The notes beneath the pieces were generated by a model that made no database searches, was not told where the DNA came from, and saw only the letters and a program-made list of their open reading frames with translations. Positions 8,572 to 16,042 of a stretch of 64,000 nucleotides of DNA are shown piece after piece (the first letter of the stretch is position 1; each line of letters starts with the position of its first letter). Position numbers and translations under genes: made by a program. Source of the stretch: Sandaracinaceae bacterium (GTDB lineage Bacteria > Myxococcota_A > Polyangia > Polyangiales > JADJQN01). The stretch lies in assembly GCA_016712745.1 (NCBI GenBank), contig JADJQN010000001.1:992001-1056000 (forward strand). The letters are read 5' to 3'.

Positions 8572-9300
8572 ATGAAACTGCTTCATTCATTTTCGATTTG
8601 CATCGCGCTCGTGGCGCTTGGTTGCTCGAACGATCCGGCCGAACCGAGCGAAGACGCGGGCGGAATCGACGCCGCGAACGCGGACGCCGGCGCGACCGAT
8701 TCAGGAGCACGCGACACGGGCACGACAAACGACAGCGCAGTAGCGTTCGACGCGGGACACGACGCAAGCACCCCCGACGCGACAACGCCTTCGGACCTCG
8801 GCACCGGCGGCGACGCTGCATCGGATATGGGAAGCGCGATTGACGCCGGAAACGACGCGGGAAGCGACGATGACGCAGGCGGCGCTGTGACATGCGGCTA
8901 CCAGGATGCGTTCGGCGTTGGCGCCTGCGCAGCTTTCTTCGGCTATGCGTGGGACGGCGCGACTTGCCACAGCGTCAGCGGCTGCTCATGTGAAGGCGCT
9001 GACTGCGCGAACCTATACGAGAGTCCGGAGGCTTGCGTCGACGCGCACGCGCCCTGCTCCGCATCGTGCGGAGGCTTGCACGGATCGACCTGCCCTGCCG
9101 GCGCGTTCTGCAGATACGCCGTGGAAGACATGTGCGGCGCCACCGACGCACTCGGAATGTGCGCGCCGATCCCCGACGGGTGCCTCGACCTCTGGGATCC
9201 CGTTTGTGGATGCGACGGCATGACGTACAGCAATAGCTGTTACGCGGCAGGGGCCAGCGTGAGCGTATTCGCTGAGGGCGAGTGCCACGCACACCCGTGA
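8572..9300 (+). CDS. Lipoprotein with Kazal-type inhibitor domain
   Basis: A 242-residue lipoprotein: signal with lipobox LVALGC (Cys18), then about 90 residues of Asp/Ala/Gly/Thr linker, then two Cys-rich modules. The first (about 107-160) contains GYAWDGATCHSVSGCSCEG and ADC...C. The second (about 195-240) has DPVCGCDGMTYSNSCYA, the Kazal serine-protease-inhibitor signature. The same architecture recurs in the gene at 23488, and the first module also in the gene at 53369. GGGGG lies near -8. It is presumably anchored on the envelope; inhibition of a protease is known for the family but not shown here. Confidence 0.8.
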   Translation: MKLLHSFSICIALVALGCSNDPAEPSEDAGGIDAANADAGATDSGARDTGTTNDSAVAFDAGHDASTPDATTPSDLGTGGDAASDMGSAIDAGNDAGSDDDAGGAVTCGYQDAFGVGACAAFFGYAWDGATCHSVSGCSCEGADCANLYESPEACVDAHAPCSASCGGLHGSTCPAGAFCRYAVEDMCGATDALGMCAPIPDGCLDLWDPVCGCDGMTYSNSCYAAGASVSVFAEGECHAHP

Positions 9301-9307
9301 GTGAAGC

Positions 9308-9372
9308 GGGGACGATCGGTGAAATAGTGAAATAGGCTGTCTCGCTATTTCACTATTTCACCGATCGTCCCC
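9308..9372. repeat. RAYT-associated inverted pair, 28-29 bp hairpin
   Basis: A forward copy at 9308-9336 and a reverse copy at 9344-9372 are separated by 7 nt. The arms pair perfectly over 28 bp plus one outer C-G pair. The pair fills the gap between two convergent genes (stops at 9300 and 9384), so it could act as a bidirectional terminator. Confidence 0.9.
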
Positions 9373-9383
9373 GAACCATCAGG

Positions 9384-9794
9384 CTACGGCGCGACGACGT
9401 TGAACGTGACGCTCACTTTGTCCGAGGTGTTGCCCTTTGCGTCCTCGAGTGAAAAGAAAAGCTCGCCCGTACCAACTTCCACTCCGCGGACATTGATCTC
9501 GATGTTGTCGATTAGTCCCTGCTCGTGGTGTTCCAGGCGTCCGCCTGCGTCAAGCGGCAGCCCCGTGCTAAAGCTCACGAGCTGCAATGGGTCCGCGGCC
9601 TCGGTAAGGAGGCTTTCGAGATCGTCGTCGGCATCCGCCATTCGGAAGCTGCACCTCACGACGGTGGTCTGATCACGCGTCAGCGTCGATGGAGCGCAAA
9701 CTGCGCCCGAAAGCTCTGGCGGCGATCCCACCGGGGCGCACCCATATACTGAGCCCAACACTGCGACGACGAAGACGTTTCTCCCAAGAGGCAT
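9384..9794 (-). CDS. Small lipoprotein of unknown function
   Basis: A 136-residue protein with a signal ending in SVYGC (Cys19), so probably a lipoprotein. The mature part has paired Cys (33 and 48) and beta-rich segments such as TTVVRCSFRMADADDD and VSVTFNVV, suggesting an Ig-like sandwich. The family is not recognised. It converges on the Kazal lipoprotein gene; the inverted repeat pair lies between the two. Confidence 0.55.
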   Translation of the reverse strand: MPLGRNVFVVAVLGSVYGCAPVGSPPELSGAVCAPSTLTRDQTTVVRCSFRMADADDDLESLLTEAADPLQLVSFSTGLPLDAGGRLEHHEQGLIDNIEINVRGVEVGTGELFFSLEDAKGNTSDKVSVTFNVVAP

Positions 9795-9831
9795 GCCCGA
9801 AAGTCTACTTCAAGTCTCACCAATCGTGTTG

Positions 9832-9940
9832 TGACGCGCTCGTGCTCGACGACGCAGATCCCGGATGGCAGCCGCGGGCCATCGCGCATCCCGGCTTGCT
9901 CGTCGGATACATTCGCGACTTAGTGACCGCCGCTAACTAG
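9832..9940 (+). pseudogene. Remnant of a 13360-type HExxH lipoprotein gene
   Basis: The last 34 or so codons before the TAG at 9938 read LVLDDADPGWQPRA and HPGLLVGYIRDLV. These closely match the C-terminus of the lipoprotein encoded at 13360-14529 (LVLDDAAPGWQARV, NPGLLIGYINEVV). Nothing upstream continues the similarity, so only the 3' end of a related gene survives. A reverse 29-bp element begins 8 nt after its stop. Confidence 0.6.
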
Positions 9941-9947
9941 CCCGCTC

Positions 9948-9976
9948 GCTATTTCACTATTTCACCGATCGTCCCC
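9948..9976 (-). repeat. RAYT-associated 29-bp element, reverse copy
   Basis: A single reverse copy, the same sequence as at 6438, lying between the gene remnant ending at 9940 and the gene starting at 10004. No forward partner is visible here. Confidence 0.9.
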
Positions 9977-10003
9977 AACCCGTTGACGATGTAGAATCAC
10001 CCT

Positions 10004-10774
10004 GTGCGCACCAGTCAATCGAACGACAACCCGCAGGGACCGGACCTCGCGTTTCTGCTGACGCAGCGCCCTGGGGCGCCTTCGTCGCAGGCCATCGTCA
10101 ACGAAGCACAACGCATCGGCATCTGGCTGCAGCCAGAACAGAGCGGCAAGGACGGCATAATCACGTTTCGTTTAGGGAGCGGAGCAACCGTGATCGTCGC
10201 TGCTATGGACGCGCCACATCCGGACGTGCAGTTCTTGCTTGGTGGCTACACCGCACCCACGCGAGACGACGCGCTGGCGTGCGCGTCTCATGCAATCGTC
10301 ACCGCGATGGGCCTCACGGGCACGGTGCTCGAGCGTGATCGGCAGATGGCCGCGCTGACAGGATGCGTCGTGCGTGCAGGTTCGGCAGTCGCGGCGATGC
10401 TTGGACACGGCGCGTCGTTTCACAACGGTAAGGTATTCGCCGACTTCGCCGAGCTCGGCATGAAGCAGGGTCGCATTTCAATTGAGATCGCGATTGACGT
10501 TACGTTCGCGCGCGAAAGTGGAACGCACGTCTCGATGCTGACGCACGGCATGCCTCGCTATGGTCGCGAGGATTTTCTGATGACCTGCCGCAACGAGGAT
10601 CGCGAGTCGATCTACTTTCTTTACGACTTGATCCGGTGGATGTTGTACGAGCCCACGAAAGAGCTACCGACAGGGGACACGCTGGGACGGACCGCCGCCG
10701 AAAAGCTGCGCGTGCAACGGCAGCCAAGTCCGATCGATCCGGCGAGAACTGTCATCCGACTGGATATGCCGTAG
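10004..10774 (+). CDS. DUF4261-like hypothetical protein
   Basis: A 256-residue cytosolic protein with no signal peptide. The C-terminal part (SMLTHGMPRYGREDF, FLYDLIRWML, PTGDTLGRTAAEKLRV) resembles DUF4261 proteins, which often lie near toxin or immunity genes. The match is from memory, so moderate. The start is GTG at 10004, 27 bp after a RAYT-associated repeat. The next gene begins 15 bp after its stop, so the two are probably co-transcribed. Confidence 0.6.
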   Translation: MRTSQSNDNPQGPDLAFLLTQRPGAPSSQAIVNEAQRIGIWLQPEQSGKDGIITFRLGSGATVIVAAMDAPHPDVQFLLGGYTAPTRDDALACASHAIVTAMGLTGTVLERDRQMAALTGCVVRAGSAVAAMLGHGASFHNGKVFADFAELGMKQGRISIEIAIDVTFARESGTHVSMLTHGMPRYGREDFLMTCRNEDRESIYFLYDLIRWMLYEPTKELPTGDTLGRTAAEKLRVQRQPSPIDPARTVIRLDMP

Positions 10775-10789
10775 GCGGGCGGTCATCGC

Positions 10790-11053
10790 GTGGACACAAT
10801 TGAACTCAAGCGGCTACTGGATGCGCGCAACGTTACGCCCAACGCCTATTCACTGCAGGGTGGCCTCCGCTCGGAAACCTGCACGCTCGCTCGCGCCGGC
10901 GATGTGTGGGAAGTCTACTACTCCGAACGCGGCTTGAAGACCCGCCTCAAGCTGTTCACGACAGAATCGGACGCGTGCGAGTACTTCCTCACGTGGGTCT
11001 GCGCCACCGCGCGCAATGGAAACGGGTGGAAACGGGGACGATCGGTGAAATAG
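10790..11053 (+). CDS. Small hypothetical protein ending inside a repeat
   Basis: An 87-residue soluble protein (ELKRLLDARNVTPNAYSLQG, then WEVYYSERGLKTRLKLF and DACEYFLTWV) resembling small orphan immunity-type proteins; the family is not certain. The GTG start lies 15 bp after the DUF4261-like gene, probably one operon. The last codons and the stop come from a RAYT-associated element: its frame reads RGRSVK then TAG. The ancestral C-terminus has therefore probably been replaced or cut by the repeat. Confidence 0.6.
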   Translation: MDTIELKRLLDARNVTPNAYSLQGGLRSETCTLARAGDVWEVYYSERGLKTRLKLFTTESDACEYFLTWVCATARNGNGWKRGRSVK

Positions 11054-11101
11054 TGAAATAGGCTCGCCGCTCGCTATTTCACTATTTCACCGATCGTCCC
11101 C
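11034..11101. repeat. RAYT-associated inverted pair overlapping a stop codon
   Basis: A forward copy at 11034-11062 and a reverse copy at 11073-11101 with a 10-nt loop, giving 28 paired bases plus one outer C-G pair. The forward arm contains the TAG stop of the preceding gene; the reverse arm ends 14 nt from the stop of the convergent lipoprotein gene. Confidence 0.9.
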
Positions 11102-11114
11102 GGTTTCGGCGCCA

Positions 11115-12617
11115 CTAGCCGGTGACGCAATTTCCTGCGGCGTCGCAGCTGTCGAACCCACTAGTTCCGCACGGAGTGCCTTCGGGGGCGAACGAGGACA
11201 GGCGCGTAACGCATACGCCGTCCTCGGAGATGTTGCCTACCCTGCACGCGGCGGTGCAGGCGTCGCCGGGGAAGGCGCAGTCGAGCGCGGCCATTCCAAG
11301 GCGCCCTCCTTCGCTCAACGGTGCGCAGATCGCGTCCGGCGTGCAGGAATCTCCCACGCAAGCTTCGCTGTCGACACGACAGGCCGTACCGGCCGGCGCG
11401 TTTCCGGTGACGCACGAACCGCCGCTGTCGCATGGCGCGCAGCTCGCAGTTCCGCTGCTGAAGCAGTCAACAAAACCCGAGCGACAACCTCCGACACTGC
11501 AAGGGACATCGCTAATGCACGAGACGCATTCGCTTGCGTCGTTGCATACAGCGTCCGTGGCGCATGGAGAGCCCGGAGCCTTTCGCGAAGCAGGAACAAT
11601 CGCTTCACAGGCACCGGTGTCGCAGTTGATCGACGCTGCGGCGCACGGATCGCTAGGCAATGCGCAGGATGTGTCATCGAGGCAATTCTCGACGCAATCG
11701 TGAAGCAGGTTGCACATTAATCCATCGCCGCAGGGCGTGCCGTAGGGCTCTGTGTCTGCGGTAGCAACGCACGTCTGCGCGGATCCTTCACATTCCCAGA
11801 CGCCCTTGAAGCAAGGCTGCGCCTCGGGATCGCATTCTTCGCCGCAGCTGAGATTCGCATCGACGCCTTCGTCGAGGGCGAGGCCGGCGTCCCGGCCGAC
11901 ACCCATCTCAATTCCAGCATCCATTTCGAAGCCAGCATCCGTTCCCGCGTCGGGTTCCTGAAGTGGCATGCAGCCGCCCGACGTATCTGGATCGCACCAC
12001 TGAGTCGCGCACGTGCCTTCCACCTGAGTTGGTGTGCAGATGCCGCTGACGCACTTGTTCATTGCGCATGCTGCGACAGGATCCGTGCATTCGGCATCGT
12101 TCAGGCAAAACGCAACCGACGGGCAGTACACGCGCGTCGCTTCGTCCTGTGGATTGCAACGCGGGTCGACGCAGCGTCCTTCAAGACACTCCGTATACTC
12201 CGGTGAGCCACCGGGCTCCGGGCACGTGATCACCGAGGGCAAGCAGTCGCGCGTGAGGTGCACACGCAGGACATAGGAGCCTGTGTAGTTAATCTGAACG
12301 CGTCGCTCGATCAGGATCTGTCCGTTGGGGCGATAGAGATGCACCCACACCGTGTAGATCCCATGAGCAAGATTCGGAAACGTTGCCACAGAGCGGCCCG
12401 CTGCGAACTCGCGACCAAAGACGACCGGAACGCGCAATGGCACGATGGTGCCGGCAGTTGTGCCCGTGCCGGGAGACACCTCGGTAAGCACCGACGCAAA
12501 CTCCGGACCAGGAACCAAGCCGGTCACAACCTGCACTTCAAGCGCGGGCTGAGGCGAGTTCGAACACGCCGCGATTCCGAAACAAGCGAACAGAGCAAGC
12601 ACGATTAAACGAGTCAT
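11115..12617 (-). CDS. Cys-rich lipoprotein with DAG linker
   Basis: From the ATG at 12617 the product is 500 residues, beginning MTRLIVLALFACFGIAAC, a lipoprotein signal (the lipobox ends at Cys18). The next 130 residues look beta-rich (VPLRVPVVFGREFAAGRS, IYTVWVHLYRPNG). The remainder is dominated by Cys-rich spacer-like modules of the type CxxDxECxxPVAAC and GTPCGDGLMC, interrupted by an Asp/Ala/Gly stretch. Such Cys patterns are common in secreted myxobacterial proteins, including DUF4215-like repeat proteins. No enzymatic motif is visible. The frame is open further upstream, but those residues are not signal-like. Confidence 0.7.
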   Translation of the reverse strand: MTRLIVLALFACFGIAACSNSPQPALEVQVVTGLVPGPEFASVLTEVSPGTGTTAGTIVPLRVPVVFGREFAAGRSVATFPNLAHGIYTVWVHLYRPNGQILIERRVQINYTGSYVLRVHLTRDCLPSVITCPEPGGSPEYTECLEGRCVDPRCNPQDEATRVYCPSVAFCLNDAECTDPVAACAMNKCVSGICTPTQVEGTCATQWCDPDTSGGCMPLQEPDAGTDAGFEMDAGIEMGVGRDAGLALDEGVDANLSCGEECDPEAQPCFKGVWECEGSAQTCVATADTEPYGTPCGDGLMCNLLHDCVENCLDDTSCALPSDPCAAASINCDTGACEAIVPASRKAPGSPCATDAVCNDASECVSCISDVPCSVGGCRSGFVDCFSSGTASCAPCDSGGSCVTGNAPAGTACRVDSEACVGDSCTPDAICAPLSEGGRLGMAALDCAFPGDACTAACRVGNISEDGVCVTRLSSFAPEGTPCGTSGFDSCDAAGNCVTG

Positions 12618-12669
12618 GCCGTTAAGATGCTCCGTATTGGACGTGCGGTCCATGGGGCAGTGCTGCGCC

Positions 12670-12894
12670 CTAGCCGTCCTGCGGGTTCGCTTCGCTCTCG
12701 CGCAGTCTGCGTAACCAACCGACACACGCAATGACGATCAGTACGATGCCGAGTGCGGCGAAAACGCCACCGATGACTTTCGGCCCTGCGAACATCCCTC
12801 GTTCGCCATCCGCCAGGACTGAGAACAGCAACGTGACAAACGCGCCGAACGCGACAAATAGAAATCCAGCAATGGGCATGAGCGCGTGTTTCAT
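12670..12894 (-). CDS. Small two-helix membrane protein
   Basis: A 74-residue protein from ATG 12894 (MKHALMPIAGFLFVAFGAF). Two hydrophobic helices are visible (about 6-28 and 42-64) with a charged tail ending ESEANPQDG. An alternative start at 12966 would add 24 polar residues. The family is not recognised. It lies 52 bp upstream of the Cys-rich lipoprotein gene on the same strand, so co-transcription is possible. Confidence 0.5.
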   Translation of the reverse strand: MKHALMPIAGFLFVAFGAFVTLLFSVLADGERGMFAGPKVIGGVFAALGIVLIVIACVGWLRRLRESEANPQDG

Positions 12895-13074
12895 TGAGGG
12901 GTTGCTCCAGGCGAGACTTGCATAGTTCAAAACATCTAACTCACTGCGCCGCAAAAACATGTCCACCGCGTGAAAGATTAAGGGGGTGCAAAGTGAACCG
13001 CGACTCCGTCGATGTCATTGGCGAAGTCTTGCACGACCAGGAACGTGGCCGCCTCCATCGCGTCGCGAGGAACC

Positions 13075-13140
13075 GGGGACGATCGGTGAAATAGTGAAAT
13101 AAGCGTCCCCCGTTAATTCACTATTTCACCGATCGTCCCC
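13075..13140. repeat. RAYT-associated inverted pair, slightly diverged
   Basis: A forward copy at 13075-13103 ends AAATAAG instead of AAATAGG. A reverse copy at 13112-13140 begins GTTAATTCAC instead of GCTATTTCAC. Both diverged positions are at the inner ends, next to the loop; the outer GGGGACGATCGG parts are intact. This is the most diverged pair in the window. Confidence 0.85.
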
Positions 13141-13291
13141 AAGCCACGGTTCGCTGCGGGTGCGTGCGACACCGATTGCACAACTCCGCCGTCGGTCCAA
13201 TCGCGGTGCCTTTGATCGCCAAGCGCAGTGAGCGGAGGTAGTGCTCGTGTTGGACGTCGTCGATCTTCGCAGCTTCGATCCGTGCGGCCAG

Positions 13292-13333
13292 TCCGAAAGC
13301 GTTGTTGCCGAATCCGAAAGCGTTGTTGCCGGA
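13292..13333. repeat. Two-copy 21-bp tandem repeat
   Basis: The units TCCGAAAGCGTTGTTGCCGA and a following base repeat once, head to tail. The minus strand would code for a seven-residue repeat (NNAFGFG, NNAFGLA). It lies just upstream of the lipoprotein gene at 13360. Confidence 0.7.
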
Positions 13334-13359
13334 TTGCCTGAGCACGCTACGCTCGCCGC

Positions 13360-14529
13360 ATGCGAAAGCACACACTCTCCAGTTCAGCGCATGGTTTGCG
13401 CAAGGTCGGCCGGAACTCCGGCCAAGCAGCAGCGTTAGTGGTTGTTCTTGCATCCGGCTGCGCAGGCGCGGCGCTTCCGGCAGAGGTTCCGGCTCAGCAT
13501 GCGCCACCCAGTTCGGCGGCGACGACTTCGCCGTTGGGAGCAACACGCCTCGCACGGCTCGTCGCGGGACGCAATGCTCTCGCGCCGATGCTCGCAGAGT
13601 GGGGTCTCGCCGAAAGCGGGAGCAGCTGCGTGTTGCTCTTCACCGATCACGAAGAGTGGCTCGTCGGATGCGGACGCGACGTGGAAGGTTTCGTCGCGAC
13701 GGGCGAGGAAGCGCAGGGCGAACCTGTTTTGCACATGGGCCAATCTCTTGCAGTGAGTGGACAGCTCCTTCCGTTTGAACAAATCAAGTTGGCGATAGTC
13801 GGAACCGTAGGCACGTGGTCTCGCGCCGACGGTGAGCCTGCGCCGGTTTTGCTTTTGCAGGATTGGGATACGTTGCATTCACATCATCCTGGCTTCACGA
13901 ATTCTGATGTGTCCGAGTGGCTCGGTGTGCTCGTCCACGAAGGTTTCCACGCGCACCAGATGTGGCATCCGAATGTTCGCCGAGTCTTCTTGGAGCTCAC
14001 CGAACAACAGCCAACGGTCGTCGGCCCCGAGGATCTCGCCAACTTCTATCGAGCAAACGAAGAGTTTCGACTTGCTCTCGCGCGCGAGCACACGCTCCTT
14101 CGGTCGGCAACCGAGACGCATCACACACAGGCGGAAGCGCGACAGACGCTGCGTGCGTGGCTCGCTCTTTACAACGCACGACGAGAGCATTTTCGCGCTG
14201 ACCTGGAAGGCGCTGTGCACAGCACTCGCGCACTCGACATTGATGCGTTCTACACTTTCGTTGAAGGCGCGGCGCGATACGTCGAGGCGCGGTCGCTCAC
14301 AACCCCGCCGGGCGCGCTCGCAAACGATCCCGCGTTTGCAGCCACGCGTGGACGAGCCATTTCCCAACTCCCCGGCCTGGGCGGCATCGGACCCAAATAC
14401 GTGTACTCGATCGGGATGTACCTGTGCTTGGTACTCGACGACGCCGCGCCGGGCTGGCAAGCGCGCGTACTTGCGAATCCCGGGTTGCTCATCGGGTACA
14501 TCAATGAAGTCGTGGGTGCTGGCACTTAG
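13360..14529 (+). CDS. HExxH zincin-like lipoprotein
   Basis: A 389-residue protein. The hydrophobic signal ends in the lipobox LASGC (Cys34), so it is likely membrane-anchored in the envelope. Residues 190-201 read VLVHEGFHAHQM, an HExxH zincin motif; VEGAARYVEAR near 310 offers a downstream Glu. The C-terminus (LVLDDAAPGWQARV, GLLIGYINEVV) is repeated as a broken fragment at 9832-9940. Peptidase activity is plausible but unproven. Single gene between the repeat-rich gap and the DAAO-like gene. Confidence 0.65.
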   Translation: MRKHTLSSSAHGLRKVGRNSGQAAALVVVLASGCAGAALPAEVPAQHAPPSSAATTSPLGATRLARLVAGRNALAPMLAEWGLAESGSSCVLLFTDHEEWLVGCGRDVEGFVATGEEAQGEPVLHMGQSLAVSGQLLPFEQIKLAIVGTVGTWSRADGEPAPVLLLQDWDTLHSHHPGFTNSDVSEWLGVLVHEGFHAHQMWHPNVRRVFLELTEQQPTVVGPEDLANFYRANEEFRLALAREHTLLRSATETHHTQAEARQTLRAWLALYNARREHFRADLEGAVHSTRALDIDAFYTFVEGAARYVEARSLTTPPGALANDPAFAATRGRAISQLPGLGGIGPKYVYSIGMYLCLVLDDAAPGWQARVLANPGLLIGYINEVVGAGT

Positions 14530-14636
14530 GATGAGCGCTTGTCCGCCCCGAAAACTATCTCGAACGCATTGAGCACTGATTCGGCGACGATAGTCGGACA
14601 TGATGGTGCTGCGACTCGTGCTGTTATCATCGACGC

Positions 14637-15734
14637 ATGACTTGGAGTCGTCGCGACGTCATCAAAGGACTCGGCCTGGTTGCCGCTGCGGCGGTGCTAC
14701 CCAGTGCGTGCTCGAAATCTCGGCGAGTAAGACTCGCACCAGTCCACGTCTCGCGCGATCGCGTGCTGCGCACCGTTGTCGGACTTCGGCCCTTTCGCCC
14801 GTCGGGCTTTGTAGTGCGGAGCGAGCGGCTCGCGGGGCAGACGATTGTTCACAACTACGGACACGGCGGTGCGGGCGTCACCCTCTCATGGGGAACGTCG
14901 CAGCTCGCAGTGGAGGAAGTCCTCAAGAGTCGCGACACCAACATCGCCGTGATCGGCTGCGGCGCGGTCGGCCTCGCGACCGCACGCCTCCTTCAACAAC
15001 GCGGCCTTTCGGCGACCATCTACGCACGCGAGCTGCCGCCGAACACGACCTCGAACATCGCCGGTGCGCGTTGGTATCCATTCGATGTGTTCGACAGCGC
15101 TGTCGCCACGCCCGAGTTCCTTGCAGCGCTGTGGGCGGTGAGCCGAGTCTCCTACGCTGTGTTTCGTCGCATGCTCGGCCCGGAGTACGGAGTCTTCCTG
15201 CGTCCGACATACGCGTGTCGCAGCGAGCCTTTCGCGAGAGAGTCGCTGCTCAACTTCGACAGCCCCATCGCGGACCTTCTGCACGGCCTGCGCGACATGG
15301 GGACCGACGAGAGCCCGTTTCCGCATTACCCAATCGTCCGCACGTTCGAAAGCATGATGATCGAACCCGCCACCTATCTAGCCGCGATCATCCGCGACTA
15401 CGAACGCGCAGGCGGCTCGATCATCCAGCGCCACTTCGTAAGCGCAGCAGAATTCGCAACTCTGTCCGAGCGCACCATCGTCAATTGCACCGGCCTCTGC
15501 GCAGCTACCCTCTTCGGCGACGTCGAGATGTACCCGATCAAAGGCCAGCTCACGATCCTGAAGCCCCAGCCCGAGGTCGACTACCTCGCCCTTCCCCCAG
15601 ACCTCTACATGTTCCCGCGCAAGGACGGCATCGTGCTCGGCGGCACCTTCGAGCACCACGTCGCTTCACTGGAACCAGACCTCGCAGCCGAGGCGCGCAT
15701 CATGTCGGCGCATGCGAGGTTCTTCGCGCAATAG
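14637..15734 (+). CDS. Tat-exported D-amino-acid-oxidase-like flavoprotein, circularly permuted
   Basis: A 365-residue protein. The N-terminus SRRDVIKGLGLVAAAAVL is a twin-arginine signal ending LPSAC, so a Tat lipoprotein is possible. The order of DAO-family motifs is unusual. The segment GLRPFRPSGFVVRSERL (49-65) and HNYGHGGAGVTLSWG (72-86) normally close the C-terminus of D-amino-acid oxidases, yet here they precede the FAD-binding motif VIGCGAVGLATARLL (105-119). The chain then ends after LGGTFEHH, just before where those motifs would normally follow. The expected reaction is oxidation of a D-amino acid or related amine outside the cytoplasm. A 29-bp repeat begins 3 nt after the stop. Confidence 0.8.
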   Translation: MTWSRRDVIKGLGLVAAAAVLPSACSKSRRVRLAPVHVSRDRVLRTVVGLRPFRPSGFVVRSERLAGQTIVHNYGHGGAGVTLSWGTSQLAVEEVLKSRDTNIAVIGCGAVGLATARLLQQRGLSATIYARELPPNTTSNIAGARWYPFDVFDSAVATPEFLAALWAVSRVSYAVFRRMLGPEYGVFLRPTYACRSEPFARESLLNFDSPIADLLHGLRDMGTDESPFPHYPIVRTFESMMIEPATYLAAIIRDYERAGGSIIQRHFVSAAEFATLSERTIVNCTGLCAATLFGDVEMYPIKGQLTILKPQPEVDYLALPPDLYMFPRKDGIVLGGTFEHHVASLEPDLAAEARIMSAHARFFAQ

Positions 15735-15736
15735 CG

Positions 15737-15838
15737 GGGACGATCGGTGAAATAGTGAAATAGGCGCACGCCCCTACTTCACCCATCGTCTGCGAAACGA
15801 AGCGCCTCGCTATTTCACTATTTCACCGATCGTCCCCA
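15737..15838. repeat. RAYT-associated inverted pair with a decayed third copy
   Basis: A forward copy at 15737-15765 and a reverse copy at 15810-15838 flank about 44 nt. Within the spacer, roughly 15773-15794, lies CCCTACTTCACCCATCGTC, a degraded reverse copy. The array sits between the DAAO-like gene and the terminator of the tRNA gene. Confidence 0.85.
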
Positions 15839-15840
15839 AA

Positions 15841-15874
15841 ACAAAAACGCCGCCTCCTTTGCAGAAGACGGCGT
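15841..15874 (-). terminator. Rho-independent terminator of tRNA-fMet
   Basis: On the minus strand a stem ACGCCG...CGGCGT, extended by partly paired inner bases, is followed directly by TTTTTGTTTT. It lies 14 nt beyond the CCA end of the tRNA. Confidence 0.8.
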
Positions 15875-15887
15875 CGTAAGGACCACT

Positions 15888-15964
<77 letters not shown>

Positions 15965-15969
15965 GATGG

Positions 15970-15999
15970 CTTATAGGGGTGAATGTAGGTCTGTGTCAA
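15970..15999 (-). promoter_or_regulatory. Sigma70-type promoter of tRNA-fMet
   Basis: On the minus strand TTGACA (15999-15994) is followed after 18 nt by TATAAG (15975-15970). The tRNA 5' end at 15964 lies only 6 nt beyond the -10 box, so transcription probably begins at or within a base or two of the mature 5' end. Confidence 0.75.
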
Positions 16000-16042
16000 T
16001 GGATAACGCGTCCACCGAGTGGGGCATTTTCGCGCTGGATTT

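Larger units (their letters stand above)
12895..13359. other. 465-bp gap with repeats and decayed coding fragments
   Basis: This stretch holds the RAYT-associated pair at 13075-13140 and a 21-bp tandem duplication at 13292-13333. On the minus strand two protein-like fragments flank the pair: 13141-13290 (RIEAAKIDDVQHEHYLRSLR, CNRCRTHPQ) and 12978-13058 (MEAATFLVVQDFANDIDGVA, stop TAA). Neither has a full gene around it, and they lie in different frames. I see no intact gene here. Confidence 0.45.

Noticed and set aside
12894..13094. Plus-strand frame ending in the 13075 element
   Set aside because: No ribosome site or recognisable protein, and its end is repeat DNA; kept only as part of the gap description.
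14600..15763. Long plus-strand frame overlapping the DAAO-like gene
   Set aside because: Arg-rich product with no motifs, in another frame of a gene with a clear FAD motif and Tat signal; a composition shadow.
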